From NCBI RefSeq assembly GCF_900115955.1, contig NZ_FOYL01000017.1, forward strand, positions 62,001 through 126,000: a stretch of DNA of 64,000 nt, written 5' to 3'. Below the pieces are notes generated by a model. That model saw nothing but the letters and a program-made list of their open reading frames with translations. It ran no database searches and was not told where the DNA came from. This DNA comes from Lentzea waywayandensis (lineage in GTDB: Bacteria > Actinomycetota > Actinomycetes > Mycobacteriales > Pseudonocardiaceae). Positions 1 through 14,199 of this stretch are shown here, in pieces (within the stretch, counting starts at the first letter, position 1; each line of letters opens with the position of its first letter). A program made the position numbers and the translations under genes.

Positions 1-1854
1 GTCCAGCGCGACGCACAGCTCCCCCGGCCAACCGGTGGGCAGCTGCCGGAGCCGGGCGTCGAGCACTCGGGTGTCGCCGTCGTGCCACCACGGCCGGTCA
101 CCCGGCTCAACCTCCTGGTGGGACGACAGGGTGCGCCACAACTCGACCACGGCGTCCGCGGAACCCACGGGCGCGACGCGTCCGGACGGCGCACCGGCGG
201 CCAGCCGAGCCAGGTCGCCTTGGCTCACCACAACGCCTGGCGGAACCACCGCGGCGGGCAGCCGCGGGTGAGGTGCCGGCAGCACGCCGCCGGGATCGGC
301 CGAGCTGTCGGCGCTGATCCGCGGCACACCGGAGAACCCGGCCATCGACGTGGAACCCGCCGTGACGACCAGGCACGGGTCGTGCTCGGCCACCGCGGTC
401 CAGACGCGGTCGGCGGGGTCGTCCGGGTTCAGCACGAGGTGATGTCCACCCGCGCGCACGACAGCCAGGCAAGCCACGGCGAGGTCCGTCCCGGCGGGGG
501 CGAACACCGCGACCGGGCGGCTCGCCAGCGTGACGTCGTCGCAATGGCTGCGGATCGTGCGCGCCAGCCGGTCCGCGCGGTGGGTCAGGTCGCCGCGCGG
601 AACCAGCGACCGGATGCCGACCTTCCGTGGGAACCTGGCCAGTTCGACGTCTTCGATCGGCCTCAACGGATCGGCGATCATCGCGCGCATCGCGGTGACG
701 ACCCCGGTGACGACGTCGGCGTCGAGCATCGCCGTGTCGTGGACACAGGTCAGCCCGCGCGCGTTGACGTCCAGGGTGAGCGCGAACTTGGCCGCCCTCG
801 CCTCGACCGGCAGCACCTCGGCGTCGGCGCCGGAGAGCCGTCCCACCGGGAGGTCCGGTGTGATCGTCAGCAGGAGATCGAACAGCCGCGGCCGCTGCAC
901 CACCGCGGCGTGCGTGATCGCCGAGCGGACCGCGTCGCCCGCGACGCCCACGAGATCGTGGAATGTCGTCGTGCGGTCCCACCGCAGACGCACGGGAAGC
1001 GTCGTCACCAGGAATCCGACCGTGTTCTGGGTTTCGGGTGTCCCGCGGCCGGCGAACGGCGTCCCGATCACCACGTCGGTCCGGCCGGTCAGGCGTCCCC
1101 ACGCGGCGGCCGCGGCAGCGAGCCACGCCGCGTACTCGGTGGCGTCCTTCACGATCCCCCGCACGTCCGGCGCGCGGTGGTGCGACGTCCGGCAGCCGGG
1201 CTCACCCGAGATCAACGGCAACGGCGGCCGTGTCCATCCGGCCAGCAGATCCGCCCAGTACGCGTCGTCCTGGCCACCGGCCGCGACCTCGCGCAGAGCC
1301 AGGTCCACCGGATGCGCCGCCGGCATGGCCGGTGCTCCCGCCAACTCGGCGAACAACACCGACACCGCAACGCCGTCGGCCACGATGTGATGGACCACGA
1401 GCAGCAGCAGGTGGTCCCGCGGTCCCAGCCGCCACAACACGGACCTGAACAACGGGCCGGAACGCAACAAGAACGGCTCGAGTGCGGCCGCGCGTGCCTC
1501 GGCGATCACCTCGTCGGGCGGACGGCCTGCCGAGTCCACAACGGACAGGTGGTGCTCCTGCGCCGCGGCCACCCGTTGCAGCGGCCGGCCGTCGACGGCG
1601 ACGAACGTGGTCCGCAACGACTCGTGCCGATCCACCAGATCCTGCAACGTCTGCGAGAGCCGGGCCACGTCGAGCTCGCCGCGCAACCGCAGCAGCGCGG
1701 GCATGTGGTAGGCGCTGTCGCCGGGACGGACCTGGTCGTGCAGCCACAGGCCACGCTGCGCCGCCGTGGCCGGGAAGAGCCCCTCCCGTTCGCCGGGAGG
1801 CGCGCTCATCCTGGCCAGCAGCGCACGCTGGGCCTCGGTCAGCGTCGTGGTCAC
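1..1854 (-). CDS. NRPS, condensation domain followed by a degenerate adenylation domain (partial, runs off the left edge)
   Basis: The reading frame is open from a GTG at 1854 to the window edge (618 codons). Residues about 25-400 form a complete condensation domain with an intact HHIVADG active-site motif (His155, His156, Asp160). What follows starts like an adenylation domain (an AVVRAGGHHLVLNPDDP segment resembling core A2), but the glycine-rich ATP loop (TSGSTGxPKG) is missing. Only a stub VVPPGVVVSQGDL precedes a GELCV segment that resembles the stretch normally about 180 residues further on, so about 100 residues of the A core are absent. The GTG overlaps the upstream gene's stop as GTGA, so it is probably translationally coupled and last-but-not-final in the NRPS operon. 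I infer a condensation enzyme whose amino acid must be loaded by another A domain; domains beyond the edge are unknown. Confidence 0.85.
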   Translation of the reverse strand, partial: MTTTLTEAQRALLARMSAPPGEREGLFPATAAQRGLWLHDQVRPGDSAYHMPALLRLRGELDVARLSQTLQDLVDRHESLRTTFVAVDGRPLQRVAAAQEHHLSVVDSAGRPPDEVIAEARAAALEPFLLRSGPLFRSVLWRLGPRDHLLLLVVHHIVADGVAVSVLFAELAGAPAMPAAHPVDLALREVAAGGQDDAYWADLLAGWTRPPLPLISGEPGCRTSHHRAPDVRGIVKDATEYAAWLAAAAAAWGRLTGRTDVVIGTPFAGRGTPETQNTVGFLVTTLPVRLRWDRTTTFHDLVGVAGDAVRSAITHAAVVQRPRLFDLLLTITPDLPVGRLSGADAEVLPVEARAAKFALTLDVNARGLTCVHDTAMLDADVVTGVVTAMRAMIADPLRPIEDVELARFPRKVGIRSLVPRGDLTHRADRLARTIRSHCDDVTLASRPVAVFAPAGTDLAVACLAVVRAGGHHLVLNPDDPADRVWTAVAEHDPCLVVTAGSTSMAGFSGVPRISADSSADPGGVLPAPHPRLPAAVVPPGVVVSQGDLARLAAGAPSGRVAPVGSADAVVELWRTLSSHQEVEPGDRPWWHDGDTRVLDARLRQLPTGWPGELCVALD

Positions 1855-4800
1855 GGCCGATCCCCCTCAAGCTGCTCGAGCACGTCCACCGGCAACGCCG
1901 CGACATGGCTGAGCAGGACCTCACTCAGGTCGATGCCCGCGGGTGCGGGGGCGGCCTGGTTCGCCAGCACAGCACCGAGTTCGGCCACTGTGGGGTGTTC
2001 GAGGACGTGCCTCAGCTCGACCGCCAGGTCCAGCCGCGCCGCCACCTCGGCCGACACCCGTGCCGCGAGCAGCGAGTGGCCGCCCAGGTGGAAGAAGTTG
2101 TCCGTGCGGCCGACCAGCGGCAGGCCGAGCAGTTCCGCGTAGATCTCGGCGATGGCGGACTCGAGCTCACCGACCGGCGGAACGTGTTCGGCGGCCACCG
2201 GCCGGGGCAACCCGCCCCGGTCGATCTTGCCGTTCACGGTCATCGGCCACTCGGTCACCAGCACGAGCTGTGCGGGCACCATCGGTCCTGGCAGCAGGGA
2301 ACGCAGGTGGCGCTGGAGATCTTCCGTCGTGAGCTCCGCGCCGGGGCCAACCTGGGCGTAGCCGACGAGCGTGGTCGCGGGTGCGGCACCCTCGGCGAGG
2401 ACCAGCGCCGTGTGCACGTCCGGGTGAGTCGCCAGCGCGGCCTCCACCTCCCGTGGTTCGACGCGCATGCCGCGCACCTTGACCTGGGAGTCGGCGCGGC
2501 CGAGGAAAACCAGCTGCCCGTCCGGCCGGTAGTAGGCGCGGTCACCGGTGCGGTAGAGCCGTTGTCCCGGCGCGAACGGCGACGGGACGAACCGTTCGGC
2601 CGTCGGTCCCGGCCGGCTGTGGTAGCCGCGGGCCACCCCGTGGCCGCCGATGTGGATCTCACCCACCGCGCCGGTGGGCACGAGGTTCCCCGAGGCGTCC
2701 AGCAGGTGGATCGGGCCGTTGGTCACGGAGAACCCGAGCGGCGTGATGCCCTCCTCGGCATCCGAGGGGTCGAGGTGGTGGAACGTGGCCCACACGGTGG
2801 TCTCGGTCGGCCCGTATCCGTTGATCACCAACGGCACGTGCTCGGCGATCCTCCGCAGCAACGGCCGCGGGATCGGTTCGACCCCGACCAGCAACGCGCG
2901 CAGCGCGGTCTCGCCGGGGTGTGCGGCCAGCCAGTCGGCCGCGGCGGGCAGCAGGTGCGGTGGCAGGTAGGCGCTGACGATCTGGTGGTCGGCGAGCCAG
3001 CTCATCACCGCGCCGGCGTCGTTGCGTGTCTCCGCCGGGCAGACGTGCACGGTCGCACCAGAGGTCAGCGCGGTGAAGATCTCGTGCACGGACACGTCGA
3101 ACCCTGGGCTGGTCCACCAGCCGCACGCGTCACCAGGTCCCACGGGCACGCGGGCGCGGTAGTCGGCGACCAGGTTGAGCACACCCCGATGTCCACATGC
3201 GACACCTTTGGGAGTGCCGGTCGAGCCGGACGTGTAGATGAGGTGTGCCAGCCGATCCGGGTGCGTGGGGCCGGCCGGTGCCTCGGCGTCCGCCGAGACT
3301 TCTTCGACGAGCACCACCCTGCCGCGCACCAGTTCCCGGCGATCACGGGCCAGCGCGGCGTTCGTCACCAGCACGGGTGGCGCGGCGTCGGCCAGGATCG
3401 CGGCCAGCCGAGGTGCCGGCTGGTCGACGTCGAGCGGCAGGTACGGCGAGCCGATCCGGTGGGCTGCCAGCATCGCCACGACCAGGTCGCGTCCTCGCGG
3501 CAGCAGCACGGCGACCGGTGCTTCGCCGGGCACCTCGCCCAGTGCCGCGGCAATCCCCGCGGAGCGATCGGCCAGCTCGGCGTAGGTCAGCGAGCCTTCC
3601 TCGTCGACGACGGCGACCGCGTCCGGGTGTGCGGTACACATCGCCAGCACGGCTTCCGGTACCGATCGCGCGCCTTCGACCGGTGCGGTGGTGTTCCAGC
3701 CCAGCAAGGTCCGTCGCTCGGCCGCGGACAGCATCACGACCTCGTGCGGGCGCACCGATGGCGCGGTCACGACCGTGTCGAGCAGGTTCGCCCAGTGCGT
3801 CGCGAACGCCGTCACGTCGGACTCGGTCAGCGCCTCGCTGTCGTAGGTCAGCGAGCACATCAGCCCGGTCTCGGTCGCGACGATCTCCACGGTCAGCTCG
3901 AAGGGCGCGGTGCGCTGGGTGACGAACCGGGTCCTCGCCGTCAACCCACCGAGCTCGCCTTCGTCCGCCAGCAACGACAGCGCGTGCCCACCGGGAACCT
4001 GCTGTTGCAGCAACAGCACGCGGATCAGGTCCGCCCCCCGCTCGGCGGGCACGAGATTCTCCACGATCCGCTGGTACGGATACTCCTGGTGGGCCTGCAC
4101 CGCGGCGACGCGGGTGCTCATCGCCGCCAGGTGCGCGGTGAAGTCCGCGCCGGGGTCGATCTCGCACACCAGAGGCAGCGGGTTGACGAAGTAGCCGACC
4201 GCGGTCGCGGACTCGGGGTCGAGCCTGCCGGGTGCGGGAACCCCCAGCACGAACCGGTGTTCGGAGCTGTAGCGGTACAACGTCCACGCGAAGCTCGTCG
4301 CCAGCACCGAGTACGGCGTCACGCCGGTCTTCGCGGCGAGCTGACGCACCGACGTCAGGACCTCCGGCGACAGCCGCATCCGGTGCCGTGCGGTCGGGGC
4401 GGCGGCACGGCGGTGCGGGCGAGCCTGCGGCAGTGCCGCGGAGGGTGGTAGCGCGGCCAGCTCGGTGCGCCAGAACTCCGTGAGCTCACGGCCGCGGTCC
4501 CCGGCGAGCAGCGCCTCCTGCCGGGCCGCACAGCGCGCGGGATCCCCCGGATCTGTCCACTGTGGAGTTCTGCCGGCCGAGAGCTCGCGGTAGGCCTCGC
4601 CGAACTCGCGCGCCAGCACGTCCAGCGACCACACGTCGCACGCCATGTGATGCGTGCAGAGCACGATCACGTCGTCGAGCCCGTCGGCGCGGATCAACGT
4701 CGCACGCCACAGAGAGCCGCCGGCGGGGTCGATGCCCTCGGCCGCGTGCTCGGCGACAACAGCCTCGAAGTCCTCCGGTGAGCTGTCCACCACCCGCAGC

Positions 4801-6842
4801 GCCAGCGGTTTCGGGCACGGTTCGCGCCGGGGGACGCCTGCCACGTCCGGGAAGTAGGTGCGCAGGGCGGAATGCCGTTCGGCGAGGAAGTCGATCGTGC
4901 GGGTGGCGATGTCCTGGTCGATCCCGCCGACGATCTCCAGCCCGATCGCCAGCACGTAGTGGTCCGGATCGCCGGACATCCTGCTGGCCAGCCACAGGCC
5001 GCGTTCGCCGTCGCTGAGCAGTGTGCAGTCGCCGGACGCGGCCTCGGCGGTCCGGGCGGGCCTGGCCTCCGTCGCGAGGCGGCGCGGGCTCGCTCCGGCG
5101 AGCAGGCCGGCGAGGGGCAGCTCGAGACCGAGTTCACGCAGGACGGCCTGGCGCAGCTCGACGGCGCGCAGGGAGTCGAGTCCCGCCGCGGTCAACGAGG
5201 CGTCCGCGTCCACCGACGGTGTCTCCAGCACCACCGCCGCCAGCTCGGAGATCCGCACCGCACGCGGGTCCGCAAGCTTGTCCACGGTGGACTTGACGAG
5301 GCCGATGGGCGACAACTCGCCGTCCCGGTGCAGGCGGGCGCACTCCGCGCGGCGGATCTTGCCGCTCGGCGTCTTGGGAATCGTGCCGCGTGCCACGAGC
5401 AGGACGTGCTCGGCGCGCACGCCGAAGGTGGCGATCAGCGTCGACTGGACCGCCGCCGTCACACCATCGGCCGTGCCGGTCAGCTCCGCGAGAACCGCCA
5501 GTTCCCCGTCCACCTCGAACGCGGCGACCGCGCCGGGTCGGATCGCGGCGTGACAGCCGGTGAGCGCGTGCTCGACGTCCTCGGCGAGCAGGTTGCGGCC
5601 GCGCACGATCACAACGTCCTTGAGCCGGCCGGAGACGAACAGCTCGCCGTCGGCCAGGTAGCCGAGGTCGCCGGTGCGCAGGCCGTCGGGCGTGAACGTC
5701 TCGGCGGACAACGCTTCGTCGCCCCAGTACCCGCGGGCCACGCTCGGGCCGCGCACCCAGATCTCGCCGACCTCGCCGTCCGGCAGCGTCGTCCCCTCCG
5801 CGGAACGGATCTCCAGTTCGTGACCGGCGATCGCGGTGCCGCAGGAGACCATGCCGTCCCGCGTCCGGTACCCGGTCAGCCGCACACCGCCCGCGGCGAT
5901 CAAGGTGCTCTCGGCGAGGCCGTAACACGGGTAGAACGCCTCGCGCCGGAACCCGTGCGGCCCGAAAGCCTCGGCGAACCGCTCCAGTGTCGCCGGCCGG
6001 ATGGGCTCGGCACCGCAGAACGCGACCTCCCAGCTCGACAGGTCCAGTCCTGCGCGCTGCCCGGGTGCGATCTTGCGCACGCACAGGTCGAACGCGAAGT
6101 TCGGGCCGCCGCTGGCGGTGCCGCGATGTTCGCTGATCGCCGCCAGCCACGCGCGCGGATCGGCCAGGAAGTCCAACGGGGACATCAGGTGCACCGGGAA
6201 CCCGCTCCGCACGGGCTGCAGGATGCCGCCGATCAGGCCCATGTCGTGATACGGCGGCAGCCAGATGACGCCGACGCTGTCGGTCGTCGTGCCGAACAGG
6301 GTCTGGATCGCCTCGGAGTTGTGCAGCAGGTTGGCGTGCGTGACCACGGTGCCCTTGGGCGTGCTGGTCGATCCTGAGGTGTACTGCAGGAACGCGATCT
6401 CGCCGGGCGTGGGCGTGGTGATGCCCTCCTCGCCCGGTCCGGCCTCGGCCGACAGCCACGCGACCGGCTCGGCGAACCCGTGCCGGGCCAGGCTTTCCCG
6501 TGCCGCCCCTGCCAGTGCCGGCAGGGTGAGCACCGCGGCCGGACGGGCATCGCGCAGCACCGACACGAGGCGGGGAATCTGCCGTTCGTCGAGCGGCGGG
6601 TAGGTCGGGACGGCGATCACTCCGGCGTACAGGCAGCCGAAGAACGCCGCCACGTACTCCAGACCGGGTGGCAGCAACAGCACGGCACGATCACCGGGCC
6701 GGGTGACCTCGGCCAGCCGGGCGGCCACCACCGCCGCCCGCTCGTGCAGGCCGCCGTAGTCGAGTGCCTCGTCGTTGAACGTCATGGCCGGCCGGGAGGG
6801 TGTGTCGTGCGCTCGCTCCCACAGCACGTGCGCGAAGTTCAT
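1851..6842 (-). CDS. NRPS starter module: FAAL-ACP-C-A-PCP
   Basis: The 1663-residue protein should adenylate a fatty acid, load it on its own acyl carrier and join it to a first amino acid. Residues 1-515 are a fatty acyl-AMP ligase (YTSGSTSTPKG at 154-164, the AGVIAVPTYPP stretch typical of FAALs). The ACP phosphopantetheine serine is Ser557 (GLDSL). A condensation domain follows with HHMACDVWS at 731-739, then an A domain with YTSGSTGTPKG near 1203. Its pocket residues read by eye as D-V-H-Y-L-G-G-V-W, which I cannot match to a known amino acid. The final PCP has GGHSL with Ser1590. The start ATG overlaps the upstream stop by four bases. The layout equals that of the first NRPS of saframycin-type pathways, which build on an acylated leader. 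There is no thioesterase. Confidence 0.93.
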   Translation of the reverse strand: MNFAHVLWERAHDTPSRPAMTFNDEALDYGGLHERAAVVAARLAEVTRPGDRAVLLLPPGLEYVAAFFGCLYAGVIAVPTYPPLDERQIPRLVSVLRDARPAAVLTLPALAGAARESLARHGFAEPVAWLSAEAGPGEEGITTPTPGEIAFLQYTSGSTSTPKGTVVTHANLLHNSEAIQTLFGTTTDSVGVIWLPPYHDMGLIGGILQPVRSGFPVHLMSPLDFLADPRAWLAAISEHRGTASGGPNFAFDLCVRKIAPGQRAGLDLSSWEVAFCGAEPIRPATLERFAEAFGPHGFRREAFYPCYGLAESTLIAAGGVRLTGYRTRDGMVSCGTAIAGHELEIRSAEGTTLPDGEVGEIWVRGPSVARGYWGDEALSAETFTPDGLRTGDLGYLADGELFVSGRLKDVVIVRGRNLLAEDVEHALTGCHAAIRPGAVAAFEVDGELAVLAELTGTADGVTAAVQSTLIATFGVRAEHVLLVARGTIPKTPSGKIRRAECARLHRDGELSPIGLVKSTVDKLADPRAVRISELAAVVLETPSVDADASLTAAGLDSLRAVELRQAVLRELGLELPLAGLLAGASPRRLATEARPARTAEAASGDCTLLSDGERGLWLASRMSGDPDHYVLAIGLEIVGGIDQDIATRTIDFLAERHSALRTYFPDVAGVPRREPCPKPLALRVVDSSPEDFEAVVAEHAAEGIDPAGGSLWRATLIRADGLDDVIVLCTHHMACDVWSLDVLAREFGEAYRELSAGRTPQWTDPGDPARCAARQEALLAGDRGRELTEFWRTELAALPPSAALPQARPHRRAAAPTARHRMRLSPEVLTSVRQLAAKTGVTPYSVLATSFAWTLYRYSSEHRFVLGVPAPGRLDPESATAVGYFVNPLPLVCEIDPGADFTAHLAAMSTRVAAVQAHQEYPYQRIVENLVPAERGADLIRVLLLQQQVPGGHALSLLADEGELGGLTARTRFVTQRTAPFELTVEIVATETGLMCSLTYDSEALTESDVTAFATHWANLLDTVVTAPSVRPHEVVMLSAAERRTLLGWNTTAPVEGARSVPEAVLAMCTAHPDAVAVVDEEGSLTYAELADRSAGIAAALGEVPGEAPVAVLLPRGRDLVVAMLAAHRIGSPYLPLDVDQPAPRLAAILADAAPPVLVTNAALARDRRELVRGRVVLVEEVSADAEAPAGPTHPDRLAHLIYTSGSTGTPKGVACGHRGVLNLVADYRARVPVGPGDACGWWTSPGFDVSVHEIFTALTSGATVHVCPAETRNDAGAVMSWLADHQIVSAYLPPHLLPAAADWLAAHPGETALRALLVGVEPIPRPLLRRIAEHVPLVINGYGPTETTVWATFHHLDPSDAEEGITPLGFSVTNGPIHLLDASGNLVPTGAVGEIHIGGHGVARGYHSRPGPTAERFVPSPFAPGQRLYRTGDRAYYRPDGQLVFLGRADSQVKVRGMRVEPREVEAALATHPDVHTALVLAEGAAPATTLVGYAQVGPGAELTTEDLQRHLRSLLPGPMVPAQLVLVTEWPMTVNGKIDRGGLPRPVAAEHVPPVGELESAIAEIYAELLGLPLVGRTDNFFHLGGHSLLAARVSAEVAARLDLAVELRHVLEHPTVAELGAVLANQAAPAPAGIDLSEVLLSHVAALPVDVLEQLEGDRP

Positions 6843-7821
6843 GGTCGCCCCACGATCTTGGTTCGGGCCAGCTTGAGCGCATGCAGGACCTCCACGGCGG
6901 GTAGTGCGCTGGTGCGCAGGCTCACGCCGGTGTCACCGCCGAAGCGCGCGCAGACGTACTTGTGCGACTCGTAGACCGCACCCAGTGCACGGACGAACGC
7001 GGCATGGTCGGCGACCAGGTCGGCGGGCAGCTGCCGCAGCATCGGCCGCACCTCCGCGAACAGCCGCACCAGGTAGTGGTGGTCCGGCGAGAGCAGACCG
7101 CTGAACCCCGCCGAGACGAACGGCGGTTCCATGGTCGGCCGGACCGCCTGGTGATACTGGTTAGCGCCGAACTCGGCGGTGAACACGAAAGCGGCGCTCG
7201 AGGCGTCCAGCAGCCTGGTGGCCAGTCTCAGCGCCCGCCTGGCGGCCGGGAGGTCGTCCTCGCCCAGCGCGGTGGCGAACGACTGGAGTGCCACGATCAG
7301 GCACTGGGTCACGACGAAGAACACGTGGTGACCGACCCGCCAGCGCCGTTCCGGGTCGAGGTGCCAGCGCAGCAGCGGCGGGCGGACCGCCACCGGGAGG
7401 TCCGCCTCCTCACCCGCGCAGCGCACGATCATGTTCTGCAGCACCGACACCAGTACGGACCACCGGGCCCAGCTCATCCTGGTGCCGCTGGCCAGTCCCT
7501 CCTCCAGCAGGGACCGGTAGGCCACCAGCAGGGAGCGGGCGAACACACCGTCGGTGTCGACGTCCACCCGCTCCACGCCGAAGTGGTCGTCGAACTCGCG
7601 CAGGCGGTGGTCGTAGGTGTAGGGCACACCGGAGTCCACGCGTTCGGCCAGCGCGACCGCACCACTGCGGGCGGGCAGCGTGCGCAGCCGGTCCAGCAGG
7701 TCCGCACCGGACACACCGGCGGCCAGCCGCCGAGCCAGCCGCAACGGCGCCGGCGCGTCGCCCGCCAGGCTCAGCTGGTCCTCTCGGCGCGGCAGGCTGG
7801 TCGGATGCAACAGGATGAGCG

Positions 7822-7825
<4 letters not shown>
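6839..7825 (-). CDS. Heme-dependent aromatic hydroxylase-like protein (PrnB / SfmD / LmbB2 superfamily)
   Basis: This 328-residue, mainly helical protein has the C-terminal layout I associate with the heme-dependent aromatic oxygenase superfamily (PrnB of pyrrolnitrin, tyrosine hydroxylases LmbB2/TyrH, 3-methyltyrosine hydroxylase SfmD). A VRPTMEPPFVSAGFSG segment resembles the RPFYEP..GGQSY region of PrnB, and a HKYVC sequence (His288, Cys292) gives the HxxxC motif that in SfmD carries the axial histidine and the thioether cysteine. His249 and His250 are candidates for the second ligand. It sits between two NRPS genes with four-base overlaps on both sides, so it is almost certainly part of the pathway, probably hydroxylating a tyrosine-like precursor. 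The assignment is by eye from short motifs; the family is likely, the substrate is inferred. Confidence 0.6.
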
Positions 7826-10829
<3,004 letters not shown>

Positions 10830-10833
<4 letters not shown>

Positions 10834-13800
10834 AGCGGGATCACTCCAGTCGAATCCGTTCGCCGGGCCGTGTCGCCGAATGCTGGTGCAGCGGCGCACA
10901 TTCCCCGCACAACAGGCGGGAGGAAGCCGGTGCGCACGAGGTGGTCCAGCACGCGCGAGCCGTGTGCGGCGTCCATCGGCGGGCAACTGAGACCGGCGCC
11001 GGCCAGCGCGGCCTCGGTGTTGGTGCGATCCACCCGGTAGGCGCCTCCCGCACGGGGATCGACGAAGTCCTCACGCAGCAGCAGGGGAATCACCGGGAAC
11101 AGCGCGTTGTCCGGACCGACGCCGGCGAGCGCGGCACGCCAGCGGGCGTCGTCCACCACTTCGAACGGGTAGCCCGCTTCCTCGATCCACCGCCAGACTT
11201 CCCTCAACGGCACTGATTCCGGGTTGTTCAGGTGGAACACCCGGCCGAACGAGCCGGTCTGCCGCGACAGGTGCGCGACCGCCCGGCTGACGTGGTCCAC
11301 CGGCATGAAGTTGAGTGTCAGGTCGTGGTCCGGCCCGATTCCGAGCTGCACACAGCCCTTCACCAGCACACACGAGTAGTCGGCCGGGTTCGCCACACCG
11401 GTACTGCTGTGCCCGAGCATGGCGCCCGGCCGGTAGCGGACGACCGGCAGGCCGCGCGCACCGGCCGCGGCGACGAGTTGTTCCGCCACCCACTTGCTCT
11501 GGTCGTAGCCGCCGACGACCTCCGACGGCGCGATCACGGTGTCCTCGCGCACGTCGCGCTCCGTGCCGTGCAGCAACACGTCCAATGTGGACATGTGGTG
11601 CACCGCCTTCGACCTGGTCCGGCAGGCCAGGCGCAGGATCTCCTTGGTGCCCAGCACGTTCACCCGTCGCAGCGCCGAGTACGGGAAGACGAAGTTGACC
11701 TGCGCGCCGCAGTGGTAGATCACGTCGACCTGGCGGGCGAGGCGCTCGTAGCTCTCCGGTGAGATCCCGAGTCCCGGCTGGTCCAGACTCCCCGGCACGA
11801 CCACGATCCGGTCGCGGAACGACTCCTCCCAGATCTGGTAGTCCCGCAGGCAGTCCTCCAGCCGCTTCCGGGCGGCGGTCTCGTCCTCGGCCCGGACGAG
11901 GCAGTGCACGGTGGCGTCGCCGGCAACCAGGAGTTCGGCGAGCAGGAAGGCGCCGAGGTAGCCGGTCGCGCCGGTGAACAGGATGTGACGCGGGTGCAGG
12001 ACGTCCGCCGGCGGAATCCCGGCCGGGGTGATGTCCTCGTCGAGCACGGCGTCCCGTTCCAGCTCGGTCTTCGCGCCAGGCGGGGGCAACGCGGCCCGGT
12101 CGACCTTTCCGTTGCGGGTCAACGGGAGTCTCGGCATCTCGACGTAGTGCGCCGGCACCATGTACGAGGGCAGCGTGCGTCCCAGGAACTCCGCGACGTC
12201 CCGCGGAGGCGGTCCGTCCGGCACGAAGTAGGCCACCAGTCGGCGATCGCCCGGCACGTCCTCGCGGGCCAGCACCGCCGCCGCGCTGATTCCGGGGTGC
12301 CGCACCAGGGTCATCTCGATCTCGCCCGGTTCGATCCGGTGGCCGCGCACCTTGACCTGATCGTCGCCGCGTCCCAGGTACTCCAGGACACCGTCGGGGC
12401 GGTATCGGACGAGGTCGCCCGTGCGGTAGAGGCGCTCGCCGGGCGCACCGGGGTCCGGGACGAACCGCTCGCCGGTCAGCCCAGGCCGACCCAGATAGCC
12501 GCGGGCCACCCCGGCTCCGCCGACGAACAGCTCACCGGCCACGCCGATCGGCACCGGCCGCATCCCGTCGTCCAGGACGTGCAGCCTGGTGTTGTCGATC
12601 GGCCTGCCGATGGGGATCGGGCCGGGCGGCGCGTCACCGGCGGTCACCTCGTGCACACAGCAGCCGACAACCGTCTCCGTCGGCCCGTACTCGTTGACCA
12701 CCACCGTGCCCGGCGCGTGCTCGGTCCACGCCCTCAGCGCCTGACCGGACAGCGCCTCACCGCCGACCACGAGCCGCCTGGTCGCCTCCGCCATCTCCGC
12801 GGGTGTCAGCAGCGCCCCGAGCAGGTCCAGGTGTGCCGGCGTGAGCTTGACCAGACTCTGCCCGCCGGTGCGGAGCACCTGCGCCAGACCGGTCACGTCC
12901 GCGTCGGTCAGCACGACGGTGCGGCCGGCGACCAGGGCGGGGAACAACGAGGTGACGGTGAGGTCGAAACCGATCGACGAGTGCAATGGCGACCCGGTGC
13001 CTTGGTCGAGCCCGTAGGCCGCACGCGCCCAGGCGACATAGCCGGCGAAGCCGCCGTGGGTCACCCCGACGCCCTTCGGCAGGCCGGTGGACCCGGACGT
13101 GTGCAGGACGTAGGCCAGGTTGTCCAGGTGGACCCGCACCTCCGGCCGGGTCGCGGGAAAGCGGTCGAGGTCCATGGTCAGCAGGGTCTTCCTCGGCAGC
13201 ACCGGGACCCGGCCCGCGAGATCGGGCGACGTGACGAGCTGACGGGCCCCGCCGTCGGCGACCAGGAACGCGAGCCGCCCCTGCGGATGGCCTGGATCGA
13301 GCGGCAGGTAGGCGGCGCCCGCCTTGAGCACGCCGAGCAGCGCGACCGGCAGGTCGAGGCCACGCTCCAGGCACACCGCCACCCTGTCCTCGACGCGCAC
13401 TCCCCTGGCCCGCAACGCGTTCGCCAGCCGGTTGGCGCGCTCGTCCAGTTCGCGGAAGCTCAGCTCGTCGTCGTGGAACCGGACGGCGACCGCGTCCGGG
13501 TGCTCCCGCGCCGCTGTTTCCACCAGTTCGTGCACGGGTGGCGAGGCGGGCGCGACCGGACCGGCCGACCAGGCGCGGAGCTGGTCGATCTCCCCGGATG
13601 GCAGCAGTTCGCCGGTGGTGACGAACGAACGCAGGCGGGCCAGCCACCGTTCCGCGTCGGCATGCTCGACCCTGACCTGCCCGCCACGCAGGCGGACGAC
13701 AGGATCGTCAGCCGAGACGACCGGGACGACGCGCGTCAGCACGTGTCCTGCGAAGTCCACTGTGGATGGCGAGTGGTCTTCGACGAGCAGGCCGCCGAAC

Positions 13801-14183
13801 GCCGCCACGGCCTCTTCCGTGACACCGTCCAGTTCGACCCACTCGGTGGCTTCGCCGCTGCCGGTCGGCGCCGGCCCGGTCGCGGGCAACTCCGCACCGG
13901 GCAATGGATGGCACTCGAGCAGTGGATGGATCACCACCCGCAGCACGCCGTCTGCGAGCGAGACGCGGAACAGCGGCGGGTTCGCGGGATCGAGCGGCGA
14001 CTCGTCGTTGATCGTCACCGAGACGCGGCGAGCGACCAGCCGCACCGCGGCACCGTCCAGTTCTCGGAAGTACGCGCGCAACTCCACGCGCCGTGCAGTC
14101 TCGGCGGTGAGCGCCTGTTCGAGCACGGCCACGTCCGGGTTCCCGCTCACCAGGAACTCGTCGACGATCAGGTTGGGGGACAT
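10830..14183 (-). CDS. NRPS-like protein: remnant C domain - A (Asn/Asp code) - reductase, no carrier domain
   Basis: Of 1117 residues, 1-210 resemble pieces of a condensation domain (ELRAYFRELDG, LFRVSLADGVLRVVIH), but the HHxxxDG motif is HPLLECH and more than half of the domain is gone. Residues 215-700 are a complete adenylation domain (HTSGSTGLPKG near 361, NGKVDR near 692). Pocket residues read by eye D-L-T-K-V-G-E-V-G, close to the known asparagine/aspartate signature. Only about 35 residues separate it from a reductase domain (GATGYLG near 740, YDQSK active site). The PCP present in the neighbouring paralogue is missing exactly here, and no GGxS motif exists anywhere. ATG at 14183 has a GGAGG about ten bases upstream. 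Either the A domain charges a carrier in trans or the enzyme reduces an adenylate or free thioester. Confidence 0.9.
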
Positions 14184-14199
14184 CTGGGACGACCTCCGG

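Noticed and set aside
82-4451. Very long plus-strand reading frames across the NRPS genes
   Set aside because: They are mirror images of the minus-strand NRPS genes in high-GC DNA: histidine-, arginine- and glutamine-rich, without domains, and without ribosome-binding sites.
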